A stretch of DNA of 64,000 nt, from the NCBI RefSeq assembly GCF_037055355.1, contig NZ_CP146350.1, positions 6,223,001 to 6,287,000 of the forward strand, read 5' to 3'. Of this stretch, positions 17,180 to 24,523 are shown piece after piece (the first letter of the stretch is position 1; every line of letters begins with the position of its first letter). Under the pieces are notes generated by a model. That model was not told where the DNA came from. It did no database searches and saw nothing but the letters and a program-made list of their open reading frames with translations. This stretch comes from Streptomyces sp. DG1A-41 (GTDB taxonomy: Bacteria; Actinomycetota; Actinomycetes; Streptomycetales; Streptomycetaceae). A program made the translations under genes and the position numbers.

Positions 17180-17345
17180 GACCACTTCTTTCGGGCAGGT
17201 CCTCGACCTCGTACAGGCCGAGTTCCTCACCCCGGCAGATGTAGGCGCCGCCGGGCAGGGTGAGCATGAGCAGCGCTGCGGCGCGGGCGCGGCGGGTGCC
17301 GAGGGCTCGGTCGGATGTCCCTGGTCGCGCAGCGGGGTGGTCACG
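17180..17345 (-). pseudogene. Alpha-glucosidase (GH13) fragment
   Basis: One minus-strand frame reads AALLMLTLPGGAYICRGEEL followed by GLYEVEDLPE. This is the conserved region of GH13 alpha-glucosidases around the block LPG-AYIYQGEELGL-EVEDLP. Only about 50 residues remain, in a frame with no proper start, and the transposase fragment abuts it. A complete enzyme would be over 500 aa. Confidence 0.7.
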
Positions 17346-17553
17346 CCGGTTCGGGCGCGGCCGTAACGCGTTTCGTCGTGCTTGGACGCAGCCGGATGGC
17401 CGCCCACTGCGCATCTGTCATGTGGGACGGACGCCTTCGTACCCGATCCGGCTGACCGGCCGCGTTCCCGAACCTGCGCGCGAGGCAATCACACGATTGG
17501 GCATGCGACACCCAGGGCCTCGAAAGGGCGCGGCAGCCCGGAAGCGGCCTGTC

Positions 17554-18537
17554 TCATCTGCCGGTGGCCACAGCAGTGGGCGGGACATCGGCCGCGGAGC
17601 GGTCAGCACCCACGGGCGGCAGATCGCCCGTTGTGACATCGACGAGGTCATGGCGCCATGCGGCTTCGTCGGCCAGAGTGCCGGTCGCCCGGTACTGGCG
17701 GACCTGTGGCGCGTCGGACAGGGCCTCGGCGGCTTCGGCGACCGGCACCGGCCGAAAGCCCAGCCGCTCCCACACCGGTCCGGCGCCCGTGGAGAACACA
17801 TACGCGGTACGCCCGCCCCGCGTGGCCGCCTCCGCGAGAACGCGCCGCACCAGCCGCCGCGCGGCTCCACACCCCCGAAGATCGGGGCGGACCGCGACGC
17901 TGCGCAGCAGCACGCAGTGGCCCTGTAGCTCCAGGCCCACAGTCGCGGCCGGCCCGGCCGCATCCCTGGTGAACCAGTAACGAGTGCCGGGCGCCAGGAC
18001 GTCCTGGGGCGAGAGCCCCTGGCCCGCGAGGAAGGCCGTGATCTCCTCCCGGTCCTCGGGGCGCGCTTCGGGCAGCGGCAGTGGCTTGGCGTAGCAGCGG
18101 CTGAGGGTCTTGTGCTGGTAGGGCGGGTAGTTGGGGATGAGGGTGTAGCCGGCGCGGGTGTACAGCGCGATGGCCTCGGGCTGGTGGACGGCCGTCTCCA
18201 GGCGTATTTCGGGGTGGCCGAAGGCGGTGGCGGTGCGTTCGGCCACGGCCAGGAGACGAGCGGCTATTCCCCTCCCGCGTACCTCTGGGCTGACGTACAT
18301 GCGCTTCAGCTCGGCGGCGCTGTCCGGGAACGAAAAGGGCTGCACGGCGCAGCAGCCGACCGGCCGGCCGTCGACTTCGGCGAGCAGGAAGCGGATCCCG
18401 GGGTTGATGTGGGCGCCGCCGGTGCAGGGCTCGTCCGGGTAACGCGCCGCGAGGTCGGCGTCGAGGTCGCGTACCAGCTGCTGAATCCTCGAGTCGCCGG
18501 CCGCTGCGGCGGTGATGACGGGGTCAGGAGAGGTCAC
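17554..18537 (-). CDS. Tandem-domain GNAT-family N-acetyltransferase
   Basis: 327 aa with two acetyltransferase domains. The first (about 5-145) has the acetyl-CoA signature VSPEVRGRGIAARLL and ends LYTRAGYTLI. The second (about 155-285) has VAVRPDLRGCGAARRLV and ends WERLGFRPVP; it resembles the ArsN-type acetyltransferases. Gene order with a TetR repressor (overlap of 4 nt) suggests a drug- or toxin-inactivation function. Substrate unknown. The C-terminal 40 residues beyond the second domain are not conserved in the family. Confidence 0.8.
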   Translation of the reverse strand: MTSPDPVITAAAAGDSRIQQLVRDLDADLAARYPDEPCTGGAHINPGIRFLLAEVDGRPVGCCAVQPFSFPDSAAELKRMYVSPEVRGRGIAARLLAVAERTATAFGHPEIRLETAVHQPEAIALYTRAGYTLIPNYPPYQHKTLSRCYAKPLPLPEARPEDREEITAFLAGQGLSPQDVLAPGTRYWFTRDAAGPAATVGLELQGHCVLLRSVAVRPDLRGCGAARRLVRRVLAEAATRGGRTAYVFSTGAGPVWERLGFRPVPVAEAAEALSDAPQVRQYRATGTLADEAAWRHDLVDVTTGDLPPVGADRSAADVPPTAVATGR

Positions 18538-19133
18538 AGGCTTTGGTTCCCTTCGAGGATCAGGTCGAGCTGGGTTTCCAGGACGCGCCGCTGGAGGTCG
18601 GGCGGATAGGCGTCCGGGTCGGTCACGGCGTTCAGGGCGAGGCCGTCCAGACAGGCGACGAGGCCGCGCACCCTGGCTTGGAGGTCGGCCGGTTCCAGGC
18701 GGTCAAGGCAGGCGTCCCGCACCAGAGCGGTCAGGCGGCTGATCCAGGAGGCATGACTGCGGATGTGCTCGGCGAGCAGTGCGAGGTCGTTGCGGGTGCT
18801 GAGGAGGAACTGGGACCAGACAACGGCCTCCAGATGCCGCTCGGCATCCAGGGGCAGGGCCTGCTCGGCCACGGCGTACAGCGTGTCGCGGGCGTTCCCG
18901 CCGACGGGAAGGGTGTCGATGCGCGCCGCCATCCGACGGTGCATCTCGGTGCGGGCGTGGGCCAGCAGCGCTTTCTTGTCGGCGAAGTAGTGCGTGACCA
19001 TCCCCGTGGTGCAGCCCGCCGCGGCGGCGACCGCGCGCAGGGTCAGGCCCTCCAGTCCGCTGTCCGAGACGACCCGCCACACAGCTTGGGAGATCGCCTC
19101 CCGCCGCGCTTCGTGGTCCACCTGTCTCGGCAT
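18534..19133 (-). CDS. TetR-family transcriptional regulator
   Basis: 199 aa. N-terminal HTH (residues 10-56): ISQAVWRVVSDSGLEGLTLR, then AVAAAAGCTTGMVTHYFADK. C-terminal ligand domain with GLVACLDGLALNAVTDPDAY, similar to BetI/TetR_C_6-type domains. First gene of an operon with the GNAT gene. A candidate operator lies 30 bp upstream (19163-19181), so it probably represses itself and the acetyltransferase. Confidence 0.9.
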   Translation of the reverse strand: MPRQVDHEARREAISQAVWRVVSDSGLEGLTLRAVAAAAGCTTGMVTHYFADKKALLAHARTEMHRRMAARIDTLPVGGNARDTLYAVAEQALPLDAERHLEAVVWSQFLLSTRNDLALLAEHIRSHASWISRLTALVRDACLDRLEPADLQARVRGLVACLDGLALNAVTDPDAYPPDLQRRVLETQLDLILEGNQSL

Positions 19134-19162
19134 CCGCCACCCTTTTGCATAACAGTTGTTGC

Positions 19163-19181
19163 GTAACGGCTGCTACGTTAC
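19163..19181. promoter_or_regulatory. Candidate TetR operator
   Basis: Inverted repeat GTAACG-N7-CGTTAC located 30 bp before the TetR start. A related half-site GCATAAC lies just downstream at 19147-19153. Spacing and position fit TetR autoregulation. Confidence 0.55.
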
Positions 19182-19231
19182 CACCGTCGGGTCTGGCCGC
19201 GGCGGCCTGGGCTGCGGGCGGGGGTCCGTGG

Positions 19232-19895
19232 TCACGTCCTCGTCGGCGCGTGCCCCGGAGGCGCGACCGGCGGCCCACGCTGTGAACGGACGGGCCCTGT
19301 TCCGGCGCCGCTGTGGTGGGCGCGGGGGAGTGTGCCGGCAGTCCGGAGGACTGTGGTGTCCCGCTCCGGGCCGGTGCGGTGGGCGCGCTCGATGGCCTGA
19401 CCCCAGTAGGTTGCGGCGGCCATGAGCGAGGCACCGAGGGCAGACAGGACGCTGAGCCTTTCGCCGCCGAGGCCGATTCCCACCGCGACCGCCCAGACTG
19501 GTTCGGTGCCCAGCAGGAGGCTGGCCCGGCTGGCTGACGTCCGCTGCACCGCCCATGTCTGCGACAGGAAGGCGAAGAGGCCGCAGAACAGGGCCAGATA
19601 GACGAGCTGGGCCCACATACTGGCAGTGCTGTGCGCCAGAGTCCCCAGGTGGGCCGTGGAGGGTGCCGCAAAGAGCACGGAGCCGGCGAGGGCCTGAACG
19701 GCCGTCAGGTGCAGCGGGCGCAGGGAGCGGCCCGCGGAGAGCCGGCCGACGAGTGCGACGCGTCCGGCTCGCACCGCTGCGGCGGCGAGCATCAGCAGGT
19801 CGCCGGTCCGCACGGTGTGCGGTCCGGTGCCGGACAGAAGGAACCCCACGGCCGGGGCGCACAGACCGGCAGCCGCGAAGCCCAAGGCAGGGCGG
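19232..19895 (-). pseudogene. 5'-truncated EamA/DMT-family transporter
   Basis: About 220 residues of a drug/metabolite transporter: ALGFAAAGLCAPAVGFLL, a second EamA repeat with LLMLAAAAVRAGRVALVGRL, LVYLALFCGLFAFLSQTWAV and the final GTEPVWAVAVGIGLGGERL. The first three membrane segments are missing. At its 5' side the frame runs for 22 residues antisense through the excisionase remnant, so the break at about 19895 is a recombination junction with the old integrase remnant. No native start remains. Confidence 0.75.
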
Positions 19896-19896
19896 C

Positions 19897-20028
19897 GTTT
19901 CTCGCCGGACGTTCTACCGCTGCGGGAACTGGGGCACGGCCAGCTGCGTTCAAGCTGCCCCACGGGGAGCTCCGAGTGTGGTGGAGCGACTTCATCACGT
20001 GATTGCGGCAGCTGGAGGCCGCGGCGTG
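19897..20028 (+). pseudogene. Excisionase remnant of the older element
   Basis: Nucleotide sequence parallels the intact xis at 52604-52798 from the RRTFYRWRE recognition helix to its end, including the shared context around the stop. It lacks the first 25 codons and has small indels, so no frame is intact. It is followed directly by the integrase remnant, as in the younger element. Confidence 0.7.
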
Positions 20029-20363
20029 AAGTCTCTCGATGTGAAGGTCCGGGGCGTACGCAAGCGCCAGTGAGAAGGGCTCGGTCTGTCGTCCCGTCCT
20101 CGACCTACTACCGCGTGTGGCGGGAAGCCCGGCTTCTCGCGCTTCCGCCTGCCGTTGCTGCCTCGCCTCTCGCGAGTCGACCGTACGACCTTCGGCACTC
20201 GGCGCTGTCGACGGGGCTCAACGCGGGCGTCGATCCCACCGAGGCCGCCGAGCGCGCCGGCAACAGTGTCGAGGTCCTGCTGACCCGCTACGCGAAGTGC
20301 CTTGACGGACGGCAGGACGTCGCCAACCGGCGTATCGAGGGTCTGCTGCGCGAGGACGAGTGA
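20026..20363 (+). pseudogene. Tyrosine integrase remnant of the older element
   Basis: Begins with GTG and 15 codons (VKSLDVKVRGVRKRQ) matching the N-terminus of the integrase at 52795, then jumps after a large internal deletion to the C-terminus: RPYDLRHSALSTGLNAGVDP, then VEVLLTRYAKCLDGRQDVAN. The catalytic box LRHSAL and Tyr in TRYAK are still readable. About 330 internal codons are missing. Roughly 70% identity to the other copy in the C-terminal part, so the two elements are related but distinct. Confidence 0.85.
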
Positions 20364-20380
20364 CCCGCCTGACCGTGTCT

Positions 20381-20408
20381 GAGGCCCCTGGCATCCACCA
20401 GGGACCTC
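20381..20408 (+). terminator. Hairpin after the integrase remnant
   Basis: Inverted repeat GAGGCCCCTGG / CCAGGGACCTC followed by TTT, 18 nt after the remnant stop. Likely its original terminator; it also lies at the 3' end of the convergent NTF2-like gene. Confidence 0.55.
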
Positions 20409-20424
20409 TTTCAGATGTGCTCAC

Positions 20425-20847
20425 TCAGAACGTCGGTTTCAGGGTGTCTTCCGTGAGGAGTTGCTGTGCACGGGTGCCGAAGGGATTGTCGATGACGTAC
20501 CGCCAACGGCCGTCCGAGCCCCGCCGGGCGACGTCGGTGGCGGTGCCCTCGACGTGCACTGCCTGTCCGTCCCGGTCGGTGCCGTCGATGACCCAGTCGA
20601 CTATCAGCAGCGCCAGGTCTCCGTTGCGGTACACGTGCCGCGGACGGACCGAGACGGGAACTCCGAGCTTCTGCAGGCGGCCGTTGGCGGCGTGCAGGTC
20701 CGTGCCGGTCACCGGCGTTCCCGGCTGTGGGACCAGCACCGCCGCGTCTTCGTAGACCTGTGCCAACGCGGTAGCGTCGCCGCTGTTGAACCGCTCGGCG
20801 AACACCGCGGGCACCTCTTCGGGCCGATCGGCCAGTTCTCGCATCAT
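20425..20847 (-). CDS. SnoaL/NTF2-like fold protein (SgcJ/EcaC type)
   Basis: 140 aa. Starts with two Met codons and reads FAERFNSGDATALAQVYEDA, then an LVPQPGTPVTG loop and YVIDNPFGT near the end. This is the cone-shaped NTF2 fold used by SgcJ/EcaC-type proteins, which are small-molecule-binding or detoxifying enzymes of mostly unknown substrate. It is divergent from the HxlR regulator at 20908, which probably controls it. Confidence 0.8.
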   Translation of the reverse strand: MMRELADRPEEVPAVFAERFNSGDATALAQVYEDAAVLVPQPGTPVTGTDLHAANGRLQKLGVPVSVRPRHVYRNGDLALLIVDWVIDGTDRDGQAVHVEGTATDVARRGSDGRWRYVIDNPFGTRAQQLLTEDTLKPTF

Positions 20848-20907
20848 CGACGGACGTCCTTCCGGGCCGGGGGAATCGAAGTGCTCGACACGTTAGGAGG
20901 CGATCTC

Positions 20908-21321
20908 GTGACTCACCGAACGGTTGGTCACCCGGCAGGGCTCCCCGACGACCCGCGCGCGAACGTCACTGCGCCCACCCCCGAGTGCCCCGTGGAGATC
21001 ACGCTGGCGGCCCTGCACGGCCGCTGGACGACGCTGGTGGTTCGCGAGCTGCTGCGTGGCGACCGCTCCTACAGCGAGCTGCGCGCGGCCCTGCCCATGT
21101 TGTCGGACAAGGTGCTGTCCGACCGGTTGGCACAGCTTGGCGAGGCCGGAGTTGTCGAGCGCGACCGTCGACCCGGCTGGCCGCCGCGAGTGCGCTACGC
21201 GCTAACCCCGAGTGGACACCGCCTCGGCCCTGTCCTCCAGGCGCTGTGGGACTGGGGGGCGGAGACCTCGGCACGAGACGGCGGGGCCGAAGCCGGCTGT
21301 GCGACGAGCTCTCTTCACTGA
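20908..21321 (+). CDS. HxlR-family transcriptional regulator
   Basis: 137 aa from GTG 20908, which follows GGAGG by 7 nt. HxlR winged helix: CPVEITLAALHGRWTTLVVR, then GDRSYSELRAALPMLSDKVL followed by a strand and wing with YALTPSGHRL. The usual N-terminal Cys of the family is present (Glu-Cys-Pro). Sixty base pairs separate it from the divergent NTF2-like gene. It is the last gene before the att copy at 21488. Confidence 0.87.
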   Translation: MTHRTVGHPAGLPDDPRANVTAPTPECPVEITLAALHGRWTTLVVRELLRGDRSYSELRAALPMLSDKVLSDRLAQLGEAGVVERDRRPGWPPRVRYALTPSGHRLGPVLQALWDWGAETSARDGGAEAGCATSSLH

Positions 21322-21432
21322 TCGGCCGATCCAGCCGTCTCACCTGCGGCGATGCCTCAAGATCCCGTCCAAGCCTGGTACACAGTCCCGACATACGCCC
21401 GCTCCGAGCGGCATACGCCTGCACATACGCGA

Positions 21433-21470
21433 AGACCCCGCACTCAGCGTTTCCGCTGATGACGGGGTCT
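21433..21470 (-). terminator. tRNA-type terminator beside the internal att copy
   Basis: Inverted repeat AGACCCCG / CGGGGTCT with an imperfect inner stem. It is the same kind of hairpin as at 55116-55152, and the whole 21383-21534 block is an imperfect repeat of 55070-55216. Without an intact tRNA next to it, it has no obvious transcript to stop today. Confidence 0.6.
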
Positions 21471-21487
21471 TTGGGCACCTGACACAG

Positions 21488-21534
21488 GGTGCCCCCGGCA
21501 GGATTCGAACCTGCGCACACGGCTCCGGAGGCCG
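21488..21534 (-). repeat. attL-type copy: 47-bp perfect repeat of the tRNA-Arg 3' end
   Basis: Perfect match to 55170-55216. It contains the tRNA from the anticodon arm to the discriminator, then diverges. Homology on its left side (to about 21383) also matches the left side of the right-hand copy, showing that both elements carried the same att flank. Marks the left end of the 33.7-kb AICE and the right end of the older element. Confidence 0.93.
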
Positions 21535-21884
21535 CTTCGGGGCCATGAATAACAGCTGTTCAGGGCCTTGTCCGCAGTGAGCGGGGCGTGCCTTGTCCAT
21601 AAATGGTCCACGCGCTGTGGGCCCGGTGCCGTGCTCCTGGTCGAGGTCCGGCGGGACGCGGAGCCGATGGGCGAGCTTCGACTCAGGGCTCGTGGTGCGC
21701 CCTCTTTGATCGAACACGCGCGCGCATTGTTTGCCATCTGGGTTTCTGGACGGCTTTGTAGGGACCGTCCGCTTGCTACTGCTGACACGGCGCAGCTCAA
21801 GTCCGAGGATGCGTTCGAGGTTGACCGTATCGGAGGAACTGGGGGGCAGTCCGATACTGTCTCACTGGGTAGTGCTGCTGTACC
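21535..21884. other. 350-bp left end of the AICE before the defence operon
   Basis: No convincing gene. The segment before the first defence gene is less GC-rich than the flanks and should hold the operon promoter; I could not assign clear -35/-10 boxes. The first defence gene has no visible Shine-Dalgarno site, which would fit a leaderless transcript. Confidence 0.35.
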
Positions 21885-22940
21885 ATGCCGAGCAAATGTG
21901 CTGATCTTGTGAACGTGCCGCATGTGCAGGTCAAGGTGTGGCTGCAACGGGAGTCTAGGGTGGGACCGCTGGGGGGCCGCACGCGGTTGAGCGGGGTGCT
22001 GCTGTGTACAGAGGAGAAGCGCCTTCCGCTCCCTCTGTGGGCGGTCTGGCTTGCCGAACTCGGCGCCTGGGCTGCTGAACTGACGGAGCAAGGTGTTCGC
22101 GGCACTATCGCGGTTTCGGTTCCCGCTCGCCAGTTCGCCAGCGTATTGGTTGGATGCGGAGCTGTGTACGCGGCGTTTGAGCCGCAACTGGACACCTCGC
22201 CTCAGGGCTCACAGTTCGACAGCGCCGCCAGGCTTGAACCGAGAAAACATCTCGTTCGTCTTGTCTCAACGCAGAATGCTGCGGGATTCGTAGGCATCCT
22301 CAACGAGGCGGTCAGGAAGAATAGTCGGGAGGGTTACAACGTCGGCGGAAGCTGGATGCCGGCGGACAGATACCGGATCGATGTTCTTAAGTGGCCTGAT
22401 AATGCGGCTGAGTTCGTGGGGCAGAGCCGCATTTCGGAGCGAATTGACGTTCTGGGTGGCGCAGCTGGACTGTTGCCGGGTCCCCCCGCAGACTTCTGTG
22501 GGTTCAGTGCCCTCCATTGTGCGATCGTCGGCAACGGCACCGCAATACAACAGGAGTCCGAGACTCTGATCGCAACTTCGATGGTGGCTGAGCCGGTGCC
22601 CCTCAGTGCTCTGCTCCGTCCCCGCGCCATTCGTGAAAAAGCGCGCCAGTTCCGCAGTGTGCTACTGCCAGCGCGGGAGGACCCGGAGGACTACCGTGAA
22701 CTCGTTTCCAGGCGGAAGCCCAAGGTGGTGGTCCTGGACAGTGCGGCCACGGTCTGCCGGTGGCTTGGTGCGGAGATGGCGCCGGTCACGGTCGCGCTGG
22801 TCGAGCGTACGGCACCGTCTGGCGAAGCGGCGGCCGACGCCCTCAAGCGTTACCGGGCCAGAAGCCCGGAGGATCTGCCGCTTCCGGCAGATCTCGCCCG
22901 CGTTCCCGCTGGGATTGAGGTGCTTGCGTGGCAGAGCTGA
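21885..22940 (+). CDS. DrmE-like protein, N-terminal part (putative DISARM component)
   Basis: 351 aa, no membrane segments. Identifiable traits are a region LPLWAVWLAELGAWAAEL, a PKVVVLDSAATVCRWLG strand-helix block and a final PAGIEVLAW. These resemble the N-terminal half of DrmE-type proteins linked to DISARM, but I cannot confirm the family without a search. The next gene overlaps it by 13 nt in another frame, and the two together have the length expected of one DrmE. The start is uncertain: ATG 21885 has no ribosome site, and GTG 21909 is an alternative. First gene of the 10-kb operon with the NERD helicase, DrmA and DrmB. Confidence 0.5.
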   Translation: MPSKCADLVNVPHVQVKVWLQRESRVGPLGGRTRLSGVLLCTEEKRLPLPLWAVWLAELGAWAAELTEQGVRGTIAVSVPARQFASVLVGCGAVYAAFEPQLDTSPQGSQFDSAARLEPRKHLVRLVSTQNAAGFVGILNEAVRKNSREGYNVGGSWMPADRYRIDVLKWPDNAAEFVGQSRISERIDVLGGAAGLLPGPPADFCGFSALHCAIVGNGTAIQQESETLIATSMVAEPVPLSALLRPRAIREKARQFRSVLLPAREDPEDYRELVSRRKPKVVVLDSAATVCRWLGAEMAPVTVALVERTAPSGEAAADALKRYRARSPEDLPLPADLARVPAGIEVLAWQS

Positions 22941-24523
22941 GCGGGGAACCCATGACGACGTTGGAAGAGATCGACCAGGTATACGCCTGCGCGGCAAAGT
23001 GCGAGATCTGGGACCAGCCCGTCGAGCATCCCACTGCGCGGGCTTTCGTTTTCGCGGCAACGGGCTTCTTGCGAGGACTCGGCGAAGCTGCGGACTCCGA
23101 GCTCTGGAGATCCAGCGCTGCTCTGCTGCGCCGGTGCAGGAGGTTCGTCTGTACCGTTCCACTCCCGTTCGACCATCCGCTGCTCAAGTTCGAGACTGCG
23201 GCTCGCCAACTTGAGTCGGATTTAGCCCGATTGGAGGGCGTCGTCGATCCTGGGCACGTTGAGCGGATGCGGGTTGTGGTGCCAAGTCTTCAAGGCCTTG
23301 CCGCTGACGGCGGGGATCCGCTTGGCGACTGCACGCGGGAGTTTCTGACACTGGAGGACCCTCGTGACGGTTTTGTCGTCCTGACCGACCGAAGGTTCAT
23401 CGACGCGGTTGCTGAGGCCATGGCGCTGAACGGCGTTGAGGTGACGATCGGAACCCACGCCGACCTCCTTGGGCACGACATTTATACCTCTGTCGTGGTC
23501 GTTGGATCGCCCACCTGGATCCACCAGGGTCTCCTGAACGCGCCCCGGACTGAAAACCTCGCGCTTGTGCACTATGGCTTTTTCCGCGAGGACCCTGAAG
23601 TGGCGCCGCTCCTGTTCGGGCCAGTCGCCAGCACCCACGTCATGCGCCCCATCAAGAAGTCGAAGCCCTTCCGATGCGGAGCCCCGGAGACTCCCGTAGA
23701 GGGCTGGCAGCAGGAGGAACCGGATGCAGCCGGCCTGCTCGCTGCGGAGGAGTGCTCTCCCAGCGAGGAGATCCGGGCTTCGTTCCCCCGGTATTCCTCG
23801 GCAGGAGGCCGCGGCGGTGCTGCGGATCAGGTCGAGGCACATGCGGCGGTCCTCGCTGACGGCTCGCATGTGCTCCTGCCAACAGACTTCGACGCCCGGG
23901 TCTTCTCGCTGCGGGCCGGAGGGCTTCCTGACGTCCAGGTAGAGCAGGTCCCCGCGTCGTCGGTGGGCCAGGGCGACTACCTTGCCCTGCGGAATCGCTC
24001 CCATCACCAGGACCTCGTGGACCGGGCAGACGCCATCCTCGGTCCGGACGCGGCCTCGCTGCGAACCACACAGGCCGAGTGGAAGGGGCTCCTCTGGGAG
24101 CGGACCGAGCAGCACCCACGGGGCATCCGAGGTGTCGCTGATGAACTCCGTAGCCGGGGAGCTGCCACGGCCAACGTGGGCTACTGGATCAGCGACTGGT
24201 GCATTAGGCCGAGGAGCAAGGCGGACTTCGCTGTAGTGCTGCGCTACCTGGCAGCGGGCGTTGACGTCGACAGCGTCTGGGAACGGCTGCGGCGGATTGA
24301 CAGTGCCCACCGCAGTGCCGGGCAGCGGTACGCGGAAGATCTTCAGCGAGCGCTGACCCCGGACAGAGTGGGAAGGCTCGTCGCCGCTGGTTGGTGCGCA
24401 GTCAGACCGACCGGGGCGGACAGCGAGACACTCGTCGCCCGCATCGACTACGTACTGTCCGACACCCTGCAGGTCCCGCTGAACGCCCTCTGCCGGCTCC
24501 GTACAACGGAGGACTTCCGATGA
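22928..24523 (+). CDS. DrmE-like protein, C-terminal part (putative DISARM component)
   Basis: 531 aa from GTG 22928 (ATG 22952 is an in-frame alternative). Residues about 135-230 form a Rossmann-like block (DGFVVLTDRRFIDAVAEAMA, then YTSVVVVGSPTWI and LALVHYGFF) resembling a degenerate helicase lobe without Walker motifs. The C-terminal third has GDYLALRNRSHHQDLVDRAD, WISDWCIRPRSKADFAVVLR and RIDSAHRSAGQRY, the pattern I associate with DrmE-family proteins. Its stop overlaps the helicase start by 4 nt. A role in phage recognition or in scaffolding of the DrmA/DrmB complex is inference from gene order. Confidence 0.5.
   Translation: MAELSGEPMTTLEEIDQVYACAAKCEIWDQPVEHPTARAFVFAATGFLRGLGEAADSELWRSSAALLRRCRRFVCTVPLPFDHPLLKFETAARQLESDLARLEGVVDPGHVERMRVVVPSLQGLAADGGDPLGDCTREFLTLEDPRDGFVVLTDRRFIDAVAEAMALNGVEVTIGTHADLLGHDIYTSVVVVGSPTWIHQGLLNAPRTENLALVHYGFFREDPEVAPLLFGPVASTHVMRPIKKSKPFRCGAPETPVEGWQQEEPDAAGLLAAEECSPSEEIRASFPRYSSAGGRGGAADQVEAHAAVLADGSHVLLPTDFDARVFSLRAGGLPDVQVEQVPASSVGQGDYLALRNRSHHQDLVDRADAILGPDAASLRTTQAEWKGLLWERTEQHPRGIRGVADELRSRGAATANVGYWISDWCIRPRSKADFAVVLRYLAAGVDVDSVWERLRRIDSAHRSAGQRYAEDLQRALTPDRVGRLVAAGWCAVRPTGADSETLVARIDYVLSDTLQVPLNALCRLRTTEDFR

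Larger units (their letters stand above)
1051..21534. mobile_element. Older, decayed integrated element or island (left of the AICE)
   Basis: Bounded by the degenerate tRNA-3' repeat at 1051-1093 and the perfect copy at 21488-21534. Its right end repeats the layout of the younger element: an xis-int remnant (19897-20363), then about 1 kb, then the tRNA repeat preceded by a related hairpin. No Rep, Tra or Spd genes survive. The interior holds regulators, membrane proteins and several broken genes. Whether all of it arrived on one element or is partly chromosomal DNA trapped between att copies cannot be settled from one sequence. Confidence 0.5.
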
